DNA of 28,553 nucleotides from Phytophthora quininea. Its lineage: Eukaryota > Oomycota > Peronosporomycetes > Peronosporales > Peronosporaceae. Within the stretch, counting starts at the first letter, position 1; the number at the start of each line of letters is the position of its first letter. Shown here one piece after another: positions 1 through 9,741 of this stretch. The notes under the pieces were generated by a model. It saw nothing but the letters and a program-made list of their open reading frames with translations, did no database searches and was not told the origin of the DNA. A program made the position numbers and the translations under genes. The DNA lies in NCBI GenBank assembly GCA_011947345.1, contig JAAVTG010001007.1:1-28553 (forward strand), given 5' to 3'.

Positions 1-195
1 ATTGATGACATCAAGACCACGCTTTGGCACGAGTCCCAAGAACATGTAAAAGGTCTAGATGTGAAGTCGGGTGGGCGTTGGGAGAAACAGGAGGAATCGA
101 TAACAGTTGAAGGCTTGGACAAGATGATGCAGTGCAAATTTAAAAGCACACCGTGGATTCAACAAAATCGGACCATGCCTGGAAGCAGTGGCTAG
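1..195 (+). CDS. Possible 3' end of an unidentified ORF, cut by the window edge
   Basis: The first reading frame is open from base 1 to a TAG at 193-195, giving 64 residues of mixed, plausible composition (it begins IDDIKTTLWHESQEHV). No start is visible because the window begins inside it. I recognise no domain. It lies just upstream of the small ORF that the retrotransposon interrupted and could be part of the same older gene or another decayed repeat. At this length an open frame can occur by chance, so this is a weak call. Confidence 0.2.
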   Translation: MDDIKTTLWHESQEHVKGLDVKSGGRWEKQEESITVEGLDKMMQCKFKSTPWIQQNRTMPGSSG

Positions 196-278
196 TGAAA
201 ATGCGTTGTGAGACCATCGTTCTCATCATTTACGTGTACGGATAGGCAATAGCGAATGATCGAGACCACGAAGAGTCC

Positions 279-381
279 ATGTCAACCGTCATCATACCAC
301 AACAGCGCGATCGATCAGAGCATCATCCGATATATCTGTGCAGGAGCTCATCACGAGATTTGAAACACGCTGGGAGGACGT
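279..381 (+). pseudogene. 5' part of small ORF interrupted by the retrotransposon
   Basis: An ATG at 279 opens a frame of 34 codons plus one base that runs to the insertion point at 381. If the element and one copy of the 4-bp target duplication are ignored, the same frame continues at 17631 and ends at TAA 17756-17758, about 76 codons in all. The part across the junction is rich in Trp and basic residues. I do not recognise the family. An upstream in-frame TAG lies at 243-245, so translation could start no further upstream than that. Another frame across the junction is also open for a while, so coding status is uncertain. Confidence 0.3.
378..381. repeat. Target-site duplication, left copy (acgt)
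   Basis: The bases acgt immediately precede the TG of the 5' LTR and are repeated directly after the CA of the 3' LTR at 17627-17630. A fifth matching base (t) exists if the LTR is taken to begin at 383, but TG...CA ends favour a 4-bp duplication. This is the signature of integrase-mediated insertion. Confidence 0.85.
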
Positions 382-773
382 TGACACGATGTGAAAGTGG
401 CTTTTTCTATGTGGAGTATACTGAACGCAAGATACTGGACGCTGATTGGTGGATGAAAATTTCGAGTGGGAAACGACGCATGCGTACTGTGAGAGACGGT
501 TTGAACACAGCTGCGCTGGATGCAGGTGTCCTACCAAGGAGGGACCTTAGGTACGAGAAGTGCGCGCAAGGATGCAGAATTCCCTTGGACGCAGATGAGC
601 ACTCAGTCTCGGCCGACCCTCGTCCTGAAGGTGGGTTACCTCTTAAGGTGCAAATCTCCGTGCGGAATGTATCTGCACGGGGACCCGCCCTTGCCTTGGT
701 CGGTAACAAAGGCCCTGCAGCACCCGCAGCAGGCATCAAGCATGTCCGAGAATGTGTTCCCACCGAAGTTATC

Positions 774-884
774 CTGAACGCGGTCCAAGATATCCTGAAC
801 GCAGTCCGTGTGTTCTGAACGCAGACCATGATGTTCTGAACGCAGGCCATGACGTCCTGAACGCAGTCGAAGATCCTGAACGCA
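774..884 (+). repeat. Phased array of CTGAACGCR, six units, 5' LTR
   Basis: Copies of CTGAACGC(A/G) begin at 774, 795, 815, 836, 857 and 876, so spacings are 21, 20, 21, 21 and 19 bp, close to two turns of B-form DNA. Each copy is followed by a short semi-conserved tail resembling GTCC or GCCATGA. A TTGGACGCA variant follows at 907. An identical array sits in the 3' LTR. The regular spacing suggests side-by-side binding of a protein on one face of the DNA, but a decayed minisatellite would look similar. Confidence 0.8.
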
Positions 885-1178
885 GATGAGTCCAAGTCGA
901 TATTCCTTGGACGCATCATGCCTCTATGGATTTCACTATACGGATGTATCGAATGTGCGTTCAAGGACTGGCATCCAAGATGGAAGTGCGTTCAAGATAC
1001 CAAGTGCGTCCTGAACACAAGTGCGTCCTGGATGATGATCTGTTTTCGGTGCCGATGATTACGCCACAAGTTGAACTTGGGAAAGAATCCAGTAGAAGTG
1101 TCGAGTCGACAAGTCCTGCACATACTCAAGCCAAGATAAACGTAGAAGCCTGATTTGTACCCAGAGTCGCAAGAGCAC

Positions 1179-1203
1179 AGAGAGAAGAGAGAGAGAGAAA
1201 GAG
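1179..1203 (+). repeat. GA microsatellite in 5' LTR
   Basis: A 25-bp run made only of A and G. The 3' LTR copy (16725-16747) is 2 bp shorter, the kind of slippage change expected at such tracts. Confidence 0.8.
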
Positions 1204-2100
1204 TCTTAGATAAAACAAACAGAGAGTTCGATTTGCCAAGAAGCCCACAAGTGGTTTTGGAAGCGGTTTCCTGAGAGCGCGTGCGTGCAAGGCGTGAAGG
1301 ACAAGACGACCTGGGTGTCGCCGGGGCTCCCCATCCGTGTCAAGTCAAGTTGGGTAGGGGATCTTAAGGCGCGTGCGTCCAGGGTTCCCCCATTCCATTT
1401 CCCAGTTGGGCCGTCTGTCCGTGGCGACAACCCATTTCATATTCTCCCCACCTCCGGTGCGCGTTGGCAGTAAGCGTGCAGGAGTCAAATCGGAACTGTA
1501 ACTGCGTTCAAGAGCCCCCGAGAAGTCCACGGTTGGTCAAGTTCTCCGGCTCAAGCGTCAAGGCCCCGTCTGGCCTAGTGTTTTTCCCTCGTTGAGGGTG
1601 GTGCGCGATCGTCCAGGAGTGTCCAAGGTGACCCGAGTGTCTTGGGTGCACATTCCTAATTGTACTCGGCTACAGACCCCCGTCCAAGGGTCTCAAAGAA
1701 TAAGCGACGGCTACATATTAGTGCGTTTAGCACATCGAATTCTCTGTATTGTTGGTTTTAAGTGGAGAAGTTCTCTACGCTCTACGCTCCACGCTCCCTC
1801 GTCTCTCCACACCGCACGAGTGCGTTCAAGAGTCAAGTGCGTTCTACAAAGTGCGTCCAAGAACAAGCAAATCCCCAAACCTTGAGTCCCTGGTGGCAAA
1901 TCCGGTCCGCCGAATCTAGCGATCGAGCCAACAGGGATTATCACAAGGTGCACGCCAAGTTCCTGAACGCAGATCAAGGTCTGCGTCCAAGATCTTTCCT
2001 GGAAGTTCTGTTTGCCAGATACACTTCCTAGGTACATTCACCCATCTACCGTGGTCATTATACACCCTGGGCGAAAAGTTTCATCGACATTCGCCACAGC

Positions 2101-2118
2101 TGGTGCGCGTGCCCGGAT
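2101..2118 (+). other. Primer binding site for reverse transcription
   Basis: Two bases after the 5' LTR comes TGGTGCGCGTGCCCGGAT. It begins with TGG, the complement of the CCA end of a tRNA, and the rest is compatible with a tRNA acceptor stem plus part of a T stem. I cannot name the tRNA from memory; matching its reverse complement to the 3' ends of the host tRNA set would settle this. Confidence 0.65.
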
Positions 2119-2892
2119 TTGGTTGCCTAGGATTTCACCAGCATTCAAGGTTTTGCGTTCTGAAGACTGCGTTTAAGAAAGCGTTTACTCCTGATTACAA
2201 GTATGGTGGGAGGACGTGGAAGCGCGAAGAAGTCGGGTCGTGTTGACGCTGGGCAAGAGGCCACGCGTCAGTCACGCCGTGTGATGGGAATCCCTCCCGA
2301 GCAGCAGGAAGATCTGGATAAAGTGTTGAAAGATGCTCGGAAGCGGAAGTCCCAGAATGCAGCTGCGTCCAAGGACACTCAGGTTGCTGAACTTGAAACC
2401 CACGACGCTGGCTCTAAGCCAGTTGAGGTGACAAGCGAAAGCAATCTGCGTCCAGAAGATGCAGACTGCGTTCAAGATCAGCTGACTCTGAACGTGCGTT
2501 CAGAAGAAGCTCAGGCGTCACAGGAAGGCGCCGCTATGGTTGTGTCCCCGGAAGATGGGAGTCTCTGAAGACTCACTGCTACCGGGAGGCGATGGTGCGG
2601 TCTCTGAACGCACTCTCGCAGTTGTTGAGGAAGAGTCGAAGGCTGCAGTGCCGGATGTACCTGCGTCCAGCACTAGTAATGGCGTTGAAGACGTGTCGGA
2701 AGCTGCGGCGTGTTCGCAGGCTTTGGTGCCCATGACGCAGAGTGCCGATGTTGGAGCTGCGGTTCCGCAAGGTGCACGTGCTGACAACCGCGTTCAAGGT
2801 CCTTCGCCCGAAGAAGTGCGTGCGAGAGCCTATGTGGCTGATGAAGTCCGTCGCAGGAGAGGACCAACGCTAGGCCAGTTGTCCCGCCGAAC

Positions 2893-3219
2893 TTGGTTTA
2901 CCAGTGGCGCGCTGCGGTGCCTGATGCCACGGCTTACAAGCACTTGGCCGCAGATACTTGGACGTACATCAACATTGTGCTCCGCGCAGGAGGACAAGGT
3001 GCACTCTGGGTTGGCAATCTGCGTCCAGAACGCTGGGCGTTCAGCGCTGCTCGAGACTTGGACGGCGTCGACATCCCTGTTGACGGGTTCAACGCACGCG
3101 AATGCACGGCACTGGTACAGACGTTGCTGTTCGAGGCTGGGTTCAGGTTTGACAACCTGATCCCTGAATGGTATATGGCTCGTGCGTCCAGAGTCCCTGG
3201 GACATTGTGCACGGCATAG
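2893..3219 (+). other. Unrecognised conserved-looking block in gag N-terminal extension
   Basis: This segment is open in one frame and has normal globular composition (YKHLAADTWTYINIVLRAGG, then FEAGFRFDNLIPEWYMARAS), unlike the low-complexity protein on either side. It continues after a frame change as DIVHGIARDLQRTLAAELVE to TGA 3306-3308. It is not a capsid, protease or zinc-finger domain. I infer a folded domain added to the N-terminus of gag; it could also be an independent upstream ORF. Confidence 0.45.
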
Positions 3220-3332
3220 CCAGAGACCTCCAGCGTACCCTGGCCGCAGAGTTAGTTGAGTGGAAGCAGTTGACCGCTGGAGTTGAGTGCCGAGAGGTTC
3301 ACCCCTGACTGCGTCTCAGGAGCAGACTGAGG

Positions 3333-3404
3333 CTGAACGCAGTGGGAATACTGAACGCAGTGGAGATGCTGAACGCAGTACGAATGCTGAACGCACCCCT
3401 CGAT
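3333..3404 (+). repeat. Exact 18-bp tandem repeat carrying CTGAACGCA, in gag
   Basis: CTGAACGCA begins at 3333, 3351, 3369 and 3387, exactly 18 bp apart, so the frame is kept and the protein gains a six-residue repeat around (A/T)ERS(G/T)(N/D). The bases between motif copies vary more than the motif itself. Confidence 0.85.
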
Positions 3405-5208
3405 CGCAAACTGCTATCAGTGACCAAGACTGGAGTACGGACATGGAAGTCGATCAGGATGAGGTTGCGGCGTTTGGATATGAGTTCGCGTGGAGGCTCT
3501 CCACGGCTGGCCTGTTAATGCCAGTCGAGCCCAGTGAGTCCTCGAGGGGCGAACCTGCGTCCAAGCGCCACCAACTCCGACCTCCGCGTCCAGCACCCAC
3601 TCCGCCTCCGGCATCCACTCCGTCGCTGAGCTCGCTGCCGTCCCGGATGCCATCTGAGATGTCGTCGACTCTCGCGGTGGGTGTTGAACGTCTCGCCATT
3701 CAGGATGCCGGGCAAGTGCAGGATGCAGACGAACCAATGCTGCCAGCACCAGTACCGAGCTCGATCGGGCCGACTGGAACCACTGATGAGTCGTGGCCTT
3801 CAACGCAGACGTCGCACAACAGTTCGTCGTCATCCTCAATGCTGTCAGTGGGACATGGCGCTTCGGCGCACATGCCGTATGCAAGCCCTGTCGGGTATGT
3901 CTTCGCCGCTCGTCCGGGTGGTGAAAGTTTCGATGGTGCTCCATTCGGGACGATCACCCGCACTGTGTATCCTGCGCGAAGACAAGCTCAGACGGATGTG
4001 CACTCTGTGCAGACTGCGTCCAGGACGCATGTCCAGGACGCGGACGGAGACGCATTCAGCCCAAGCCCAGCGCTGGGTGGCGATGGTGATGCACACTCTG
4101 AGTTGCCATGCCCTCGAGGGGCGAAGGTCATCTTGAACGCAGTACACCGATCGTTCACCCTGAACGCGGTCCGTCGCCAGCACACTCTCGGACGCAGTCC
4201 GTCTCCAGTGTCAACTGGATGCAGACGCAGAGCGAGGTTGTGCGGATGCGTCGAGAGGTCGAAGAGCAGCGTGCTGAAGACCAGCGTGTTCAGCATGCAA
4301 TGCGACAAGAACTTCACAACTCACTCGCCGAGATGCGTGCGATGCAGGAATCCTTAATGCGTTCAGCGGCTGCCCGACAGCGTCCGGAACGCACTTCGCC
4401 ATCTTCGTCTCCCGCGCGGGATGTCCAGCACTCGAGAGAAGTCGCCATCCAGGAGGCAGTGCGCCAGGAACGTGAGCGCGTGGAAGCCTTGTACGCAGAA
4501 CGCTGGAAGCAGCAGGCCGCGCAGGCAGATGCCGAACGCGAGCGCTTGATTGCAGAGACGAGTGCGGGCTTGAACGCACAAGTCGAGTCCCTGCAGCGCG
4601 CAGTGTCGAGTGTCCAGGAAGAACGGAGAAATGAGAGGCTGGCGGCCGAAGACCGACAACGTTTTCAAGCCAGTCAGTTGCGCGAGCTTCGCGCGACACT
4701 CACCCAAGTTCAAGGGTCACAACCGACTCCTCGTCCTCATCCAGCAACCACATACAAAGATGAAGGTAACTTTACCCCTCATTTTGCAACCGCTGGTCCG
4801 GAGCTTTTAGAACCCGAGGACGCGCGTCGGCGCAGGCCTCAACGCAGGTTGTCGCTGCGCAGGCCCCCGGCACCATAGCACTGCCAGAACCGAACCTGCG
4901 TTCAAGCGTGAGCCCGTGGGCGACGCCGCGGAAGCCCCGAGGACTTCAACGAAGACGCCCGCCGCGCAGTCGACTCTCCCGCAGATCAAGACTGAGAAGT
5001 CAGCATCTAAGAAGTCTCGGAAGAAGACCAAGGCGAAGAAGACCAGGCGTGATCCCGACCCGTCGTCGTCCAACTCGGACTCTGACTCCAGTTCAAGTTC
5101 CAGAGACGACTACAGTGACGGCAGCTCTACGGACTCCGACAGTGATTCCAGCGGAAATGTGCGTTCAGGAACGGCCTCGTCAACCCCGAACGCAGATGGT
5201 TCGACGGT

Positions 5209-5620
5209 GTGGACTTACCGCCCGTACATTGTCTTCAACGCACTCCCGCAGTTCGACGACAGTGCGCGTTTAGAAGATCGCGTGGGCTGGTGGGAGCGCT
5301 TCAGGGACTTGTGCGCCCAAGGAGCTTGGACCGACGTAATGAAGGTCCGACAGCTCCGAGCACGTATGTCCGCCCCGTTGAGGAACTGGATCACCCAACT
5401 GCCCAAGCACGTGGGTTCAGACTGGAAGCGACTGTCCAAGAGGTTCAGGCGTCTATACTGCAGTCAAGAGAGCTCATACTACGAGAGGTACTTCACCATG
5501 AAGATGCGTTCAGGAGAAACAGCACGAGAATTCCTTTATCGTCTGAACGCAGTCGGCGTCAAGGCCCGGATAAAGTTCAGGACAAAGCGTCCAAGCGCGA
5601 ACGCCACATTCGCCGCTTCA
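5209..5620 (+). other. Capsid (Retrotrans_gag) domain of gag
   Basis: The translated segment has the Trp/Arg-rich helical pattern of gypsy capsid domains: WWERFRDLC, then RARMSAPLRNWITQL, then KRLSKRFRRLY and FLYRLNAVG. It forms the particle shell in the family. The reading frame slips near its end (about 5580); the basic and acidic tail continues in the next frame to TAG 5923-5925. Confidence 0.8.
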
Positions 5621-6161
5621 TCAAGAAGCTCAAGGATCGTGAGTTAAAGATCGCGTTGCAAGGGAACAAGTTTAAGAGCATCGATGATCTGGAGCAAGCA
5701 ATCCGGCGTCATGAAGAAGTATGGCGTGAAGATGGTTCTGACGCTTCGACTATGCCCCGGACGCGAGACGCCCGTGCCGATAACATCCCTCGGGACCGAT
5801 TCAAGTCTGGACGCGGTGCGTATATCGCGCACAACGCAGACCAAGATCAAGGATCAGAGGAAGAAAGGCATGTACGTTTTCACGAGTCTGACGACGACGC
5901 AAGCTACGCAGACGACGAAGAGTAGTTCCCTTCGACGCATGTCATGGTGGCCCGCCGCCCCGACAGCCGTGAAGGCCGCAAGCCTGAGGTGCGTCAAGGG
6001 GCGATGTGCGTTCAAGAACCCAGGAGTCCCTGAACGCAGACATCACTCAGCAGATTTACCGTGTGCTGGAGAATGTCGGCTGGAGTCCTCAACAGTCTCA
6101 AGGCAACATGCGTTCAGGACCTACCTCGCCCAAGACGCAGAATCCTCAACGCAGCGAACTC

Positions 6162-6311
6162 TGTGAAAGATGTGGAAGCTGGTCGCATTCGACTGAGAAT
6201 TGCTGGAAAGACTTAGTGTGCGAACGTTGTGGAGAACGCGGGCATCCAACTCGCAAGTGCTGGAGGAAGAAGTGCGTCCTGTGTGAGAAGTACCATCGTG
6301 AAGGCCAGTGT
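6162..6311 (+). other. Three zinc knuckles of gag nucleocapsid
   Basis: Two canonical CX2CX4HX4C knuckles (CERCGSWSHSTENC and CERCGERGHPTRKC) are followed by a CX2CX3HX4C variant (CVLCEKYHREGQC). Such knuckles bind the element's RNA for packaging. The frame is intact from about 6006 to the gag stop at 6443. Confidence 0.9.
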
Positions 6312-6779
6312 GAAGCCGCTCAGGCATTTCAAGAAGTGAAGAAGCTTGCCAGCCAAGGTGCACTCAAAGACCTGCCGGATCATGTCAGAACGCAGTTTCT
6401 TGACGAGGTCATGGCCGATCCTGGGGAATCGCAGTTAAACTAACACGCCCGCTGGACGGGGTCCAGAACGCGTCGGGCGCGCGAAACCCCAAGGATTGTG
6501 TGGCTTAGTGTATGTAGGCCCAGAGCTGAGAAGGAAACGAAACCAAGATAACCAACAATGCATGGCAATACATGAAGATCCGACATCCGACCAAAACCGA
6601 CCGACTCTTGAACGCAGTAATGCGCCTCTAGATCTTGAACGCACTTGTGTGCGTTCAGACCTTGAGTGCAATAATATGCGTCCAGAAGACCAAGACTACG
6701 GGGAACAAGTGGAGTTCCAGTTGGGACCCGGCGAGAGATTCGGTTGGTGGAAGGATCACGAAGTACCGGACAAGCATGA

Positions 6780-7292
6780 GGTTGCCATGGTGCATGGCGC
6801 GATCAACAATTATCGCACCCAAGTTCTTCTGGACTCGGGGCGTCCGTGAGCATTGTGAGCTTTGACTTTGCGCGTAAGTTAGGACTCAAGCTCAGGACGC
6901 AGAAGTTGATGAAAGTGTCAGGGTTGGGTGGAGTGCCCACCTACATCTCAGCTCACACTCAAGTGAAGATTACGCTTGGGTGGAGAGTGGTCTACATCAT
7001 GACGATTTTGGTTGCGAACATTGGCGAAGGAGTGGACGTGCTACTTGGAATGAACTTCATGTTCGCCGCAGGAGTGCGGTTGTGCGTTCGAGGAGGACTG
7101 GTGCAGCTTCCTGACGAGGAGACTGTTCTGATCTACGGCGGGCCTTCCAGACGCAGAGGTCTTGACCTCGCGGTCAGACCTACAGAATATCTGTATCTGC
7201 GTCCAGGAGACTTTGCCATCGTGAAGGTTCGTTATGGACAGTCTAATCCCCAACGCGAACTGGTTTGGGCTGGACGCGGAGACCGATGGTGA
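6780..7292 (+). pseudogene. Retropepsin-like protease, frame broken at the active site
   Basis: The aspartic protease that processes Gag and Pol. The frame entering from upstream gives VLLDSG with the catalytic Asp at 6832-6834, then after four G bases runs out at TGA 6847-6849. The rest of the fold continues in the next frame (VSIVSFDFARKLGLKL, later VDVLLGMNFMFAAGV, resembling the family's second hydrophobic motif) to 7292. The break is a single-base loss in a G run exactly at the D-S-G-A active-site motif. It may be a real mutation or a homopolymer base-calling error. Confidence 0.8.
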
Positions 7293-8143
7293 CCAAGATC
7301 ATCTACGGTGCACGGTCGTGGCCAGTAGCTGTCAAGGTGGTGAATGTCTCGAACCGGATGGTATCGATCGACCCCGGGGTGTCTGTGGCTAGGATTGTTG
7401 AGTATGGCCGCTACCCCACCGGACGGTTTGTGCGTCCAGGGACCCCACGCTATCTGGAGTGGCAACACCTCATCTACGAGCACACGGTGTCCCGAGAAGC
7501 AAGGCTGCGTGCAGAACGACTGGAGCGACTCGCGGAAGAAGCTGAACCACCATGCGTTCCGCGTCCAGAGTACCCGTGGCCGACTAAGATACTGCCAAGA
7601 CCTGCTGAATGCACGGCTGAAGTACGGATCGCCAAGCTACAGAACGCTTTGGGAGGAAGCTCGTCCTCTGTGCGGACAACCCCTGGACGCAGACCTCGAA
7701 TGGTGGATGCCTCAACGCAGACGGACCCGACTGATCTGGGTGAGCAATCCCCAGACACAGGGAATATGATGCGTTCAGGGATCGCCGGGCCGCAAAGATT
7801 TGTGGAGGTGTGTTCAGAAGATGATGACGACAGTGATGGTCTGAGTGTGGACAGGTCCAATCTGGACTTGGACGACTTCCCAATGCAGAACGCAGTTGGA
7901 ACCCCAGTCGCGAAATTGGAGCGTGAGTATGCTCGAGTAATGAGGGTGACTGCTGAAGAGTTGGACCTGGAGCCGGGAGTGTATCTCCGCGAAGGCAGTG
8001 AGCGTATGGCACAATTGCGTGATGAGCTCACGATGCTCCCAGAGTTGGCAGATCTCACTCCCGCATGCGATATTCAGAAAGCAGATGTGGGCGTCCAAGG
8101 CGTGACCACCCCGAGATGGAAGAACAGTTGCGATGCGTTCTAG
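7265..8143 (+). other. Protease-RT linker region of pol
   Basis: An open frame of 292 codons between protease and RT. Its first part (VKVVNVSNRMVSIDPGVSVA) resembles the beta-rich segment that follows the protease in many oomycete gypsy polyproteins; the rest is basic and then acidic (a run of Asp near 7820-7850) and ends with a helix-rich stretch. No catalytic motif is seen. It overlaps the start of the RT frame between 8065 and 8143, showing a frame change there. It may be spacer or an adaptor domain. Confidence 0.6.
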
Positions 8144-9129
8144 AACGACATCGCTCCATCTTTCTCGGAGATGCCAACGCAGCCCCAGCACCTGCACGCG
8201 GGGTGGTCTGCGACCTGGATGTCGGAGACGCTAGGCCAGTGGCTCAACGCGCCCGACAGGTTGCACCACACCTGCTGCTGAAAGTTTATGAGCTGTTGAA
8301 GAAGCTGTTGGAGACAGGTCTCATTGAGTTCTCCGAATCGCCTTGGGCTTCACCCATCGTGATCGTCCTGAAGAAGAACGGCATCGACATCCGCATGTGT
8401 ATCGACTACCGCGTTGTGAACAGTTTCATTAAGCTGTCAAACTACCCTCTACCCTTGATCGACGATCTACTGATTGGGTTTGAGGCAGCGATGTGGTTTA
8501 TGTCACTCGATATGGCGAGCGGTTTCTGGGCGATTCTGATGACTGAACGCGCAAAGCTGATTTCAGCATTTATTTGTCCCTTCGGCCACTTCCAGTGGAT
8601 CCGATTGCCTTTTGGACTTAAGAACGCACCTCTGATCTACCAACAAGTGATCAACAATTGTTTGTGGGGATTTGTGCGTCTGCCACCGGAGGAAGAAGCT
8701 AAAGTTGACCCGGAAGTTCTGGAATTCTTGAAGTTGGACGCACCAAGTCCTGAACGCACCTCGTGCGAACAAGAGGTTCCGGCCTTGACTGATCAGATGA
8801 CAGTGTTCCAGCGGAACATACCCGCACCCAAGCAAATGGGCCCAGTTCTTGGACGCAGTTCGTACATCGATGATATTGCCCACGGGGCAGAATCTTGGAC
8901 GCAGCTGTGCGAAGATCTGAATGCACTATTGTTCCGATTGCGGTACTGGAGGATTTCGGTGAGTTTACCCAAGAGTGAGTTCGGCAAATTGTCGATACCG
9001 TATCTGTCACATGAGGTCAGTGCTGAGGGCATCCGAGCCACACCCAAGATTGTGAAGGGCGTTCAAGAACTTCCGTTCCCGTCGACACTCAAAGGAGTTC
9101 AATCATTCATGGGGAGTCTGAATTACTAG
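8065..9129 (+). pseudogene. Reverse transcriptase domain, ended by an in-frame TAG
   Basis: RNA-dependent DNA polymerase of the element. Visible motifs are the palm and finger blocks IRMCIDYRVVN and SLDMASGFW, then LPFGLKNAP, and the catalytic YIDD box at 8863-8874. An insertion of about 50 residues with an acidic, Pro-rich character lies between LPFGLKNAP and YIDD, longer than in typical gypsy RTs. The frame is unbroken to TAG 9127-9129 in the sequence SLNY-stop-NKFIEDL, where the family normally has an aromatic residue; reading resumes in the same frame, so this is a nonsense mutation and not a frameshift. The motif TTGGACGCA sits at 8849-8857, six bases before YIDD. Confidence 0.9.
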
Positions 9130-9153
9130 AACAAGTTTATCGAGGACTTACCT

Positions 9154-9741
9154 GTGATTGCAGCTGTCTTGTACGAGTTGAATGACGACCAAGTGCGTTC
9201 AGGAAGAGACTTATCCCGAGCGAAAACTGCGTTCGAGATCTTGAAGCGGAAGATCGTATCAACTCCGTTGTTACGACATCCTGAACGCACTCGGCAGTTC
9301 ATAATCATTCCGCATGCAAACCCTTGGGCGGCTAGTGCTGTTCTTGGTCAAGAGCACGATGGTGTTATTCAGCCGGTGCGCTTCACGGGGCTCGTTCTGA
9401 ACGAGTTTGAAATCCGGTACCACATCGCAGAAAAGGAAGTCATAGCGATCCTGCGCGTCCTGGAATTGTTCAGACCTCTGATTTTCGGGAATCCCTTTCC
9501 AGTTGTGGTGTACACTCGGTACTCGGTACTGAAGTGGCTTCTCGAATCAAGCTCTGCCGACGGACGTTGTCTTCGATGGGGTCTGGAGTTGTCGAAATGG
9601 TCTCTGGAGATTCGCCGCGTTCAGCATGATGAGGATGGGCTCGCCGCGATCTTGGGCGCAGTTATCACACCGCGTGAGCACTTGGACGCAGTTTCCGAGG
9701 AACTGATCCCAGCCAAGCGTCAAGCCTCCGCCTCCGATTAG
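9154..9741 (+). other. First RNase H-like domain, catalytic residues apparently lost
   Basis: This follows the RT in the same frame and has the layout of the usual gypsy RNase H: a strand-rich start (RQFIIIPHANPWAASAVLGQ), the EKEVIAILRVLELF helix, then VVVYTRYSVLKWLL. The normal first Asp (usually in a TDAS-like motif) is replaced in HANPWA, and the usual TDH is replaced by YTRY. So the fold remains but catalytic Asp residues are missing. In plant Tat-like elements the original RNase H degenerated into a connection domain after a second RNase H was gained; this looks like the same arrangement. Confidence 0.7.

Larger units (their letters stand above)
382..2098 (+). repeat. 5' long terminal repeat (1717 bp)
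   Basis: It starts TGACACGATG and ends ATTCGCCACA, giving TG...CA ends. It matches 15928-17626 almost base for base. Against the 3' LTR I count 11 substitutions and 7 indels, among them a 10-bp segment near 1320-1335 present only here, a 2-bp difference in a GA microsatellite, and one-base differences in C runs. Only two of the differences fall in the first 800 bp; the rest crowd into the second half. It holds about 16 copies of the dispersed motif, six of them (one with a terminal mismatch) in a phased array at 774-884. Open frames inside it, such as 407-964 on the minus strand, look incidental. Confidence 0.95.
2203..6443 (+). pseudogene. gag: gag polyprotein (about 1413 codons), frameshifted
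   Basis: The structural protein of the element's virus-like particle. The ATG at 2203 lies about 100 bp after the primer binding site and starts a basic N-terminus. In order I see: an acidic and Pro/Ser-rich N-terminal half (2203-4100), a long Glu/Arg/Gln coiled coil (about 4210-4720), a basic then Ser/Asp-rich tract (about 4975-5160), a capsid (Retrotrans_gag) domain (about 5209-5620, with WWERFRDLC and FLYRLNAVG), and three zinc knuckles. The reading frame changes about eight or nine times, near 2550, 2880, 3195, 3300, 4100, 4890, 5585 and 5930-6010, with plausible protein on either side of each break. Most gypsy gags are much shorter; the N-terminal extension has no family I recognise. Some breaks may be base-calling errors, since LTR indels have a similar density. 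Stop codon TAA at 6441-6443. Confidence 0.85.

Noticed and set aside
279..818. Plus-strand open frame of 179 codons starting in the flank and running into the LTR
   Set aside because: It crosses the insertion boundary, so its LTR part is an accident of insertion and not an evolved gene.
774..884. CRISPR-like regular repeat array
   Set aside because: The repeated core is only about 9 bp and the units about 20 bp, there are no cas genes, and the setting is a eukaryotic LTR.
407..964. Minus-strand open frame of 185 codons in the 5' LTR, also present in the 3' LTR (15953-16510)
   Set aside because: It is conserved between LTRs only because the LTRs are near identical. The protein is low in information and made largely of translated motif copies; several overlapping frames are open too.
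3417..4317. Several minus-strand open frames opposite gag
   Set aside because: Composition is typical of the reverse of Ser/Pro/Ala-rich coding and no start, domain or conservation supports them.
2203..6443. Introns as the explanation for frame changes in gag
   Set aside because: The frames overlap closely at the breaks with no loss of protein sequence and no GT...AG segments that remove the junctions; single-base indels fit better.
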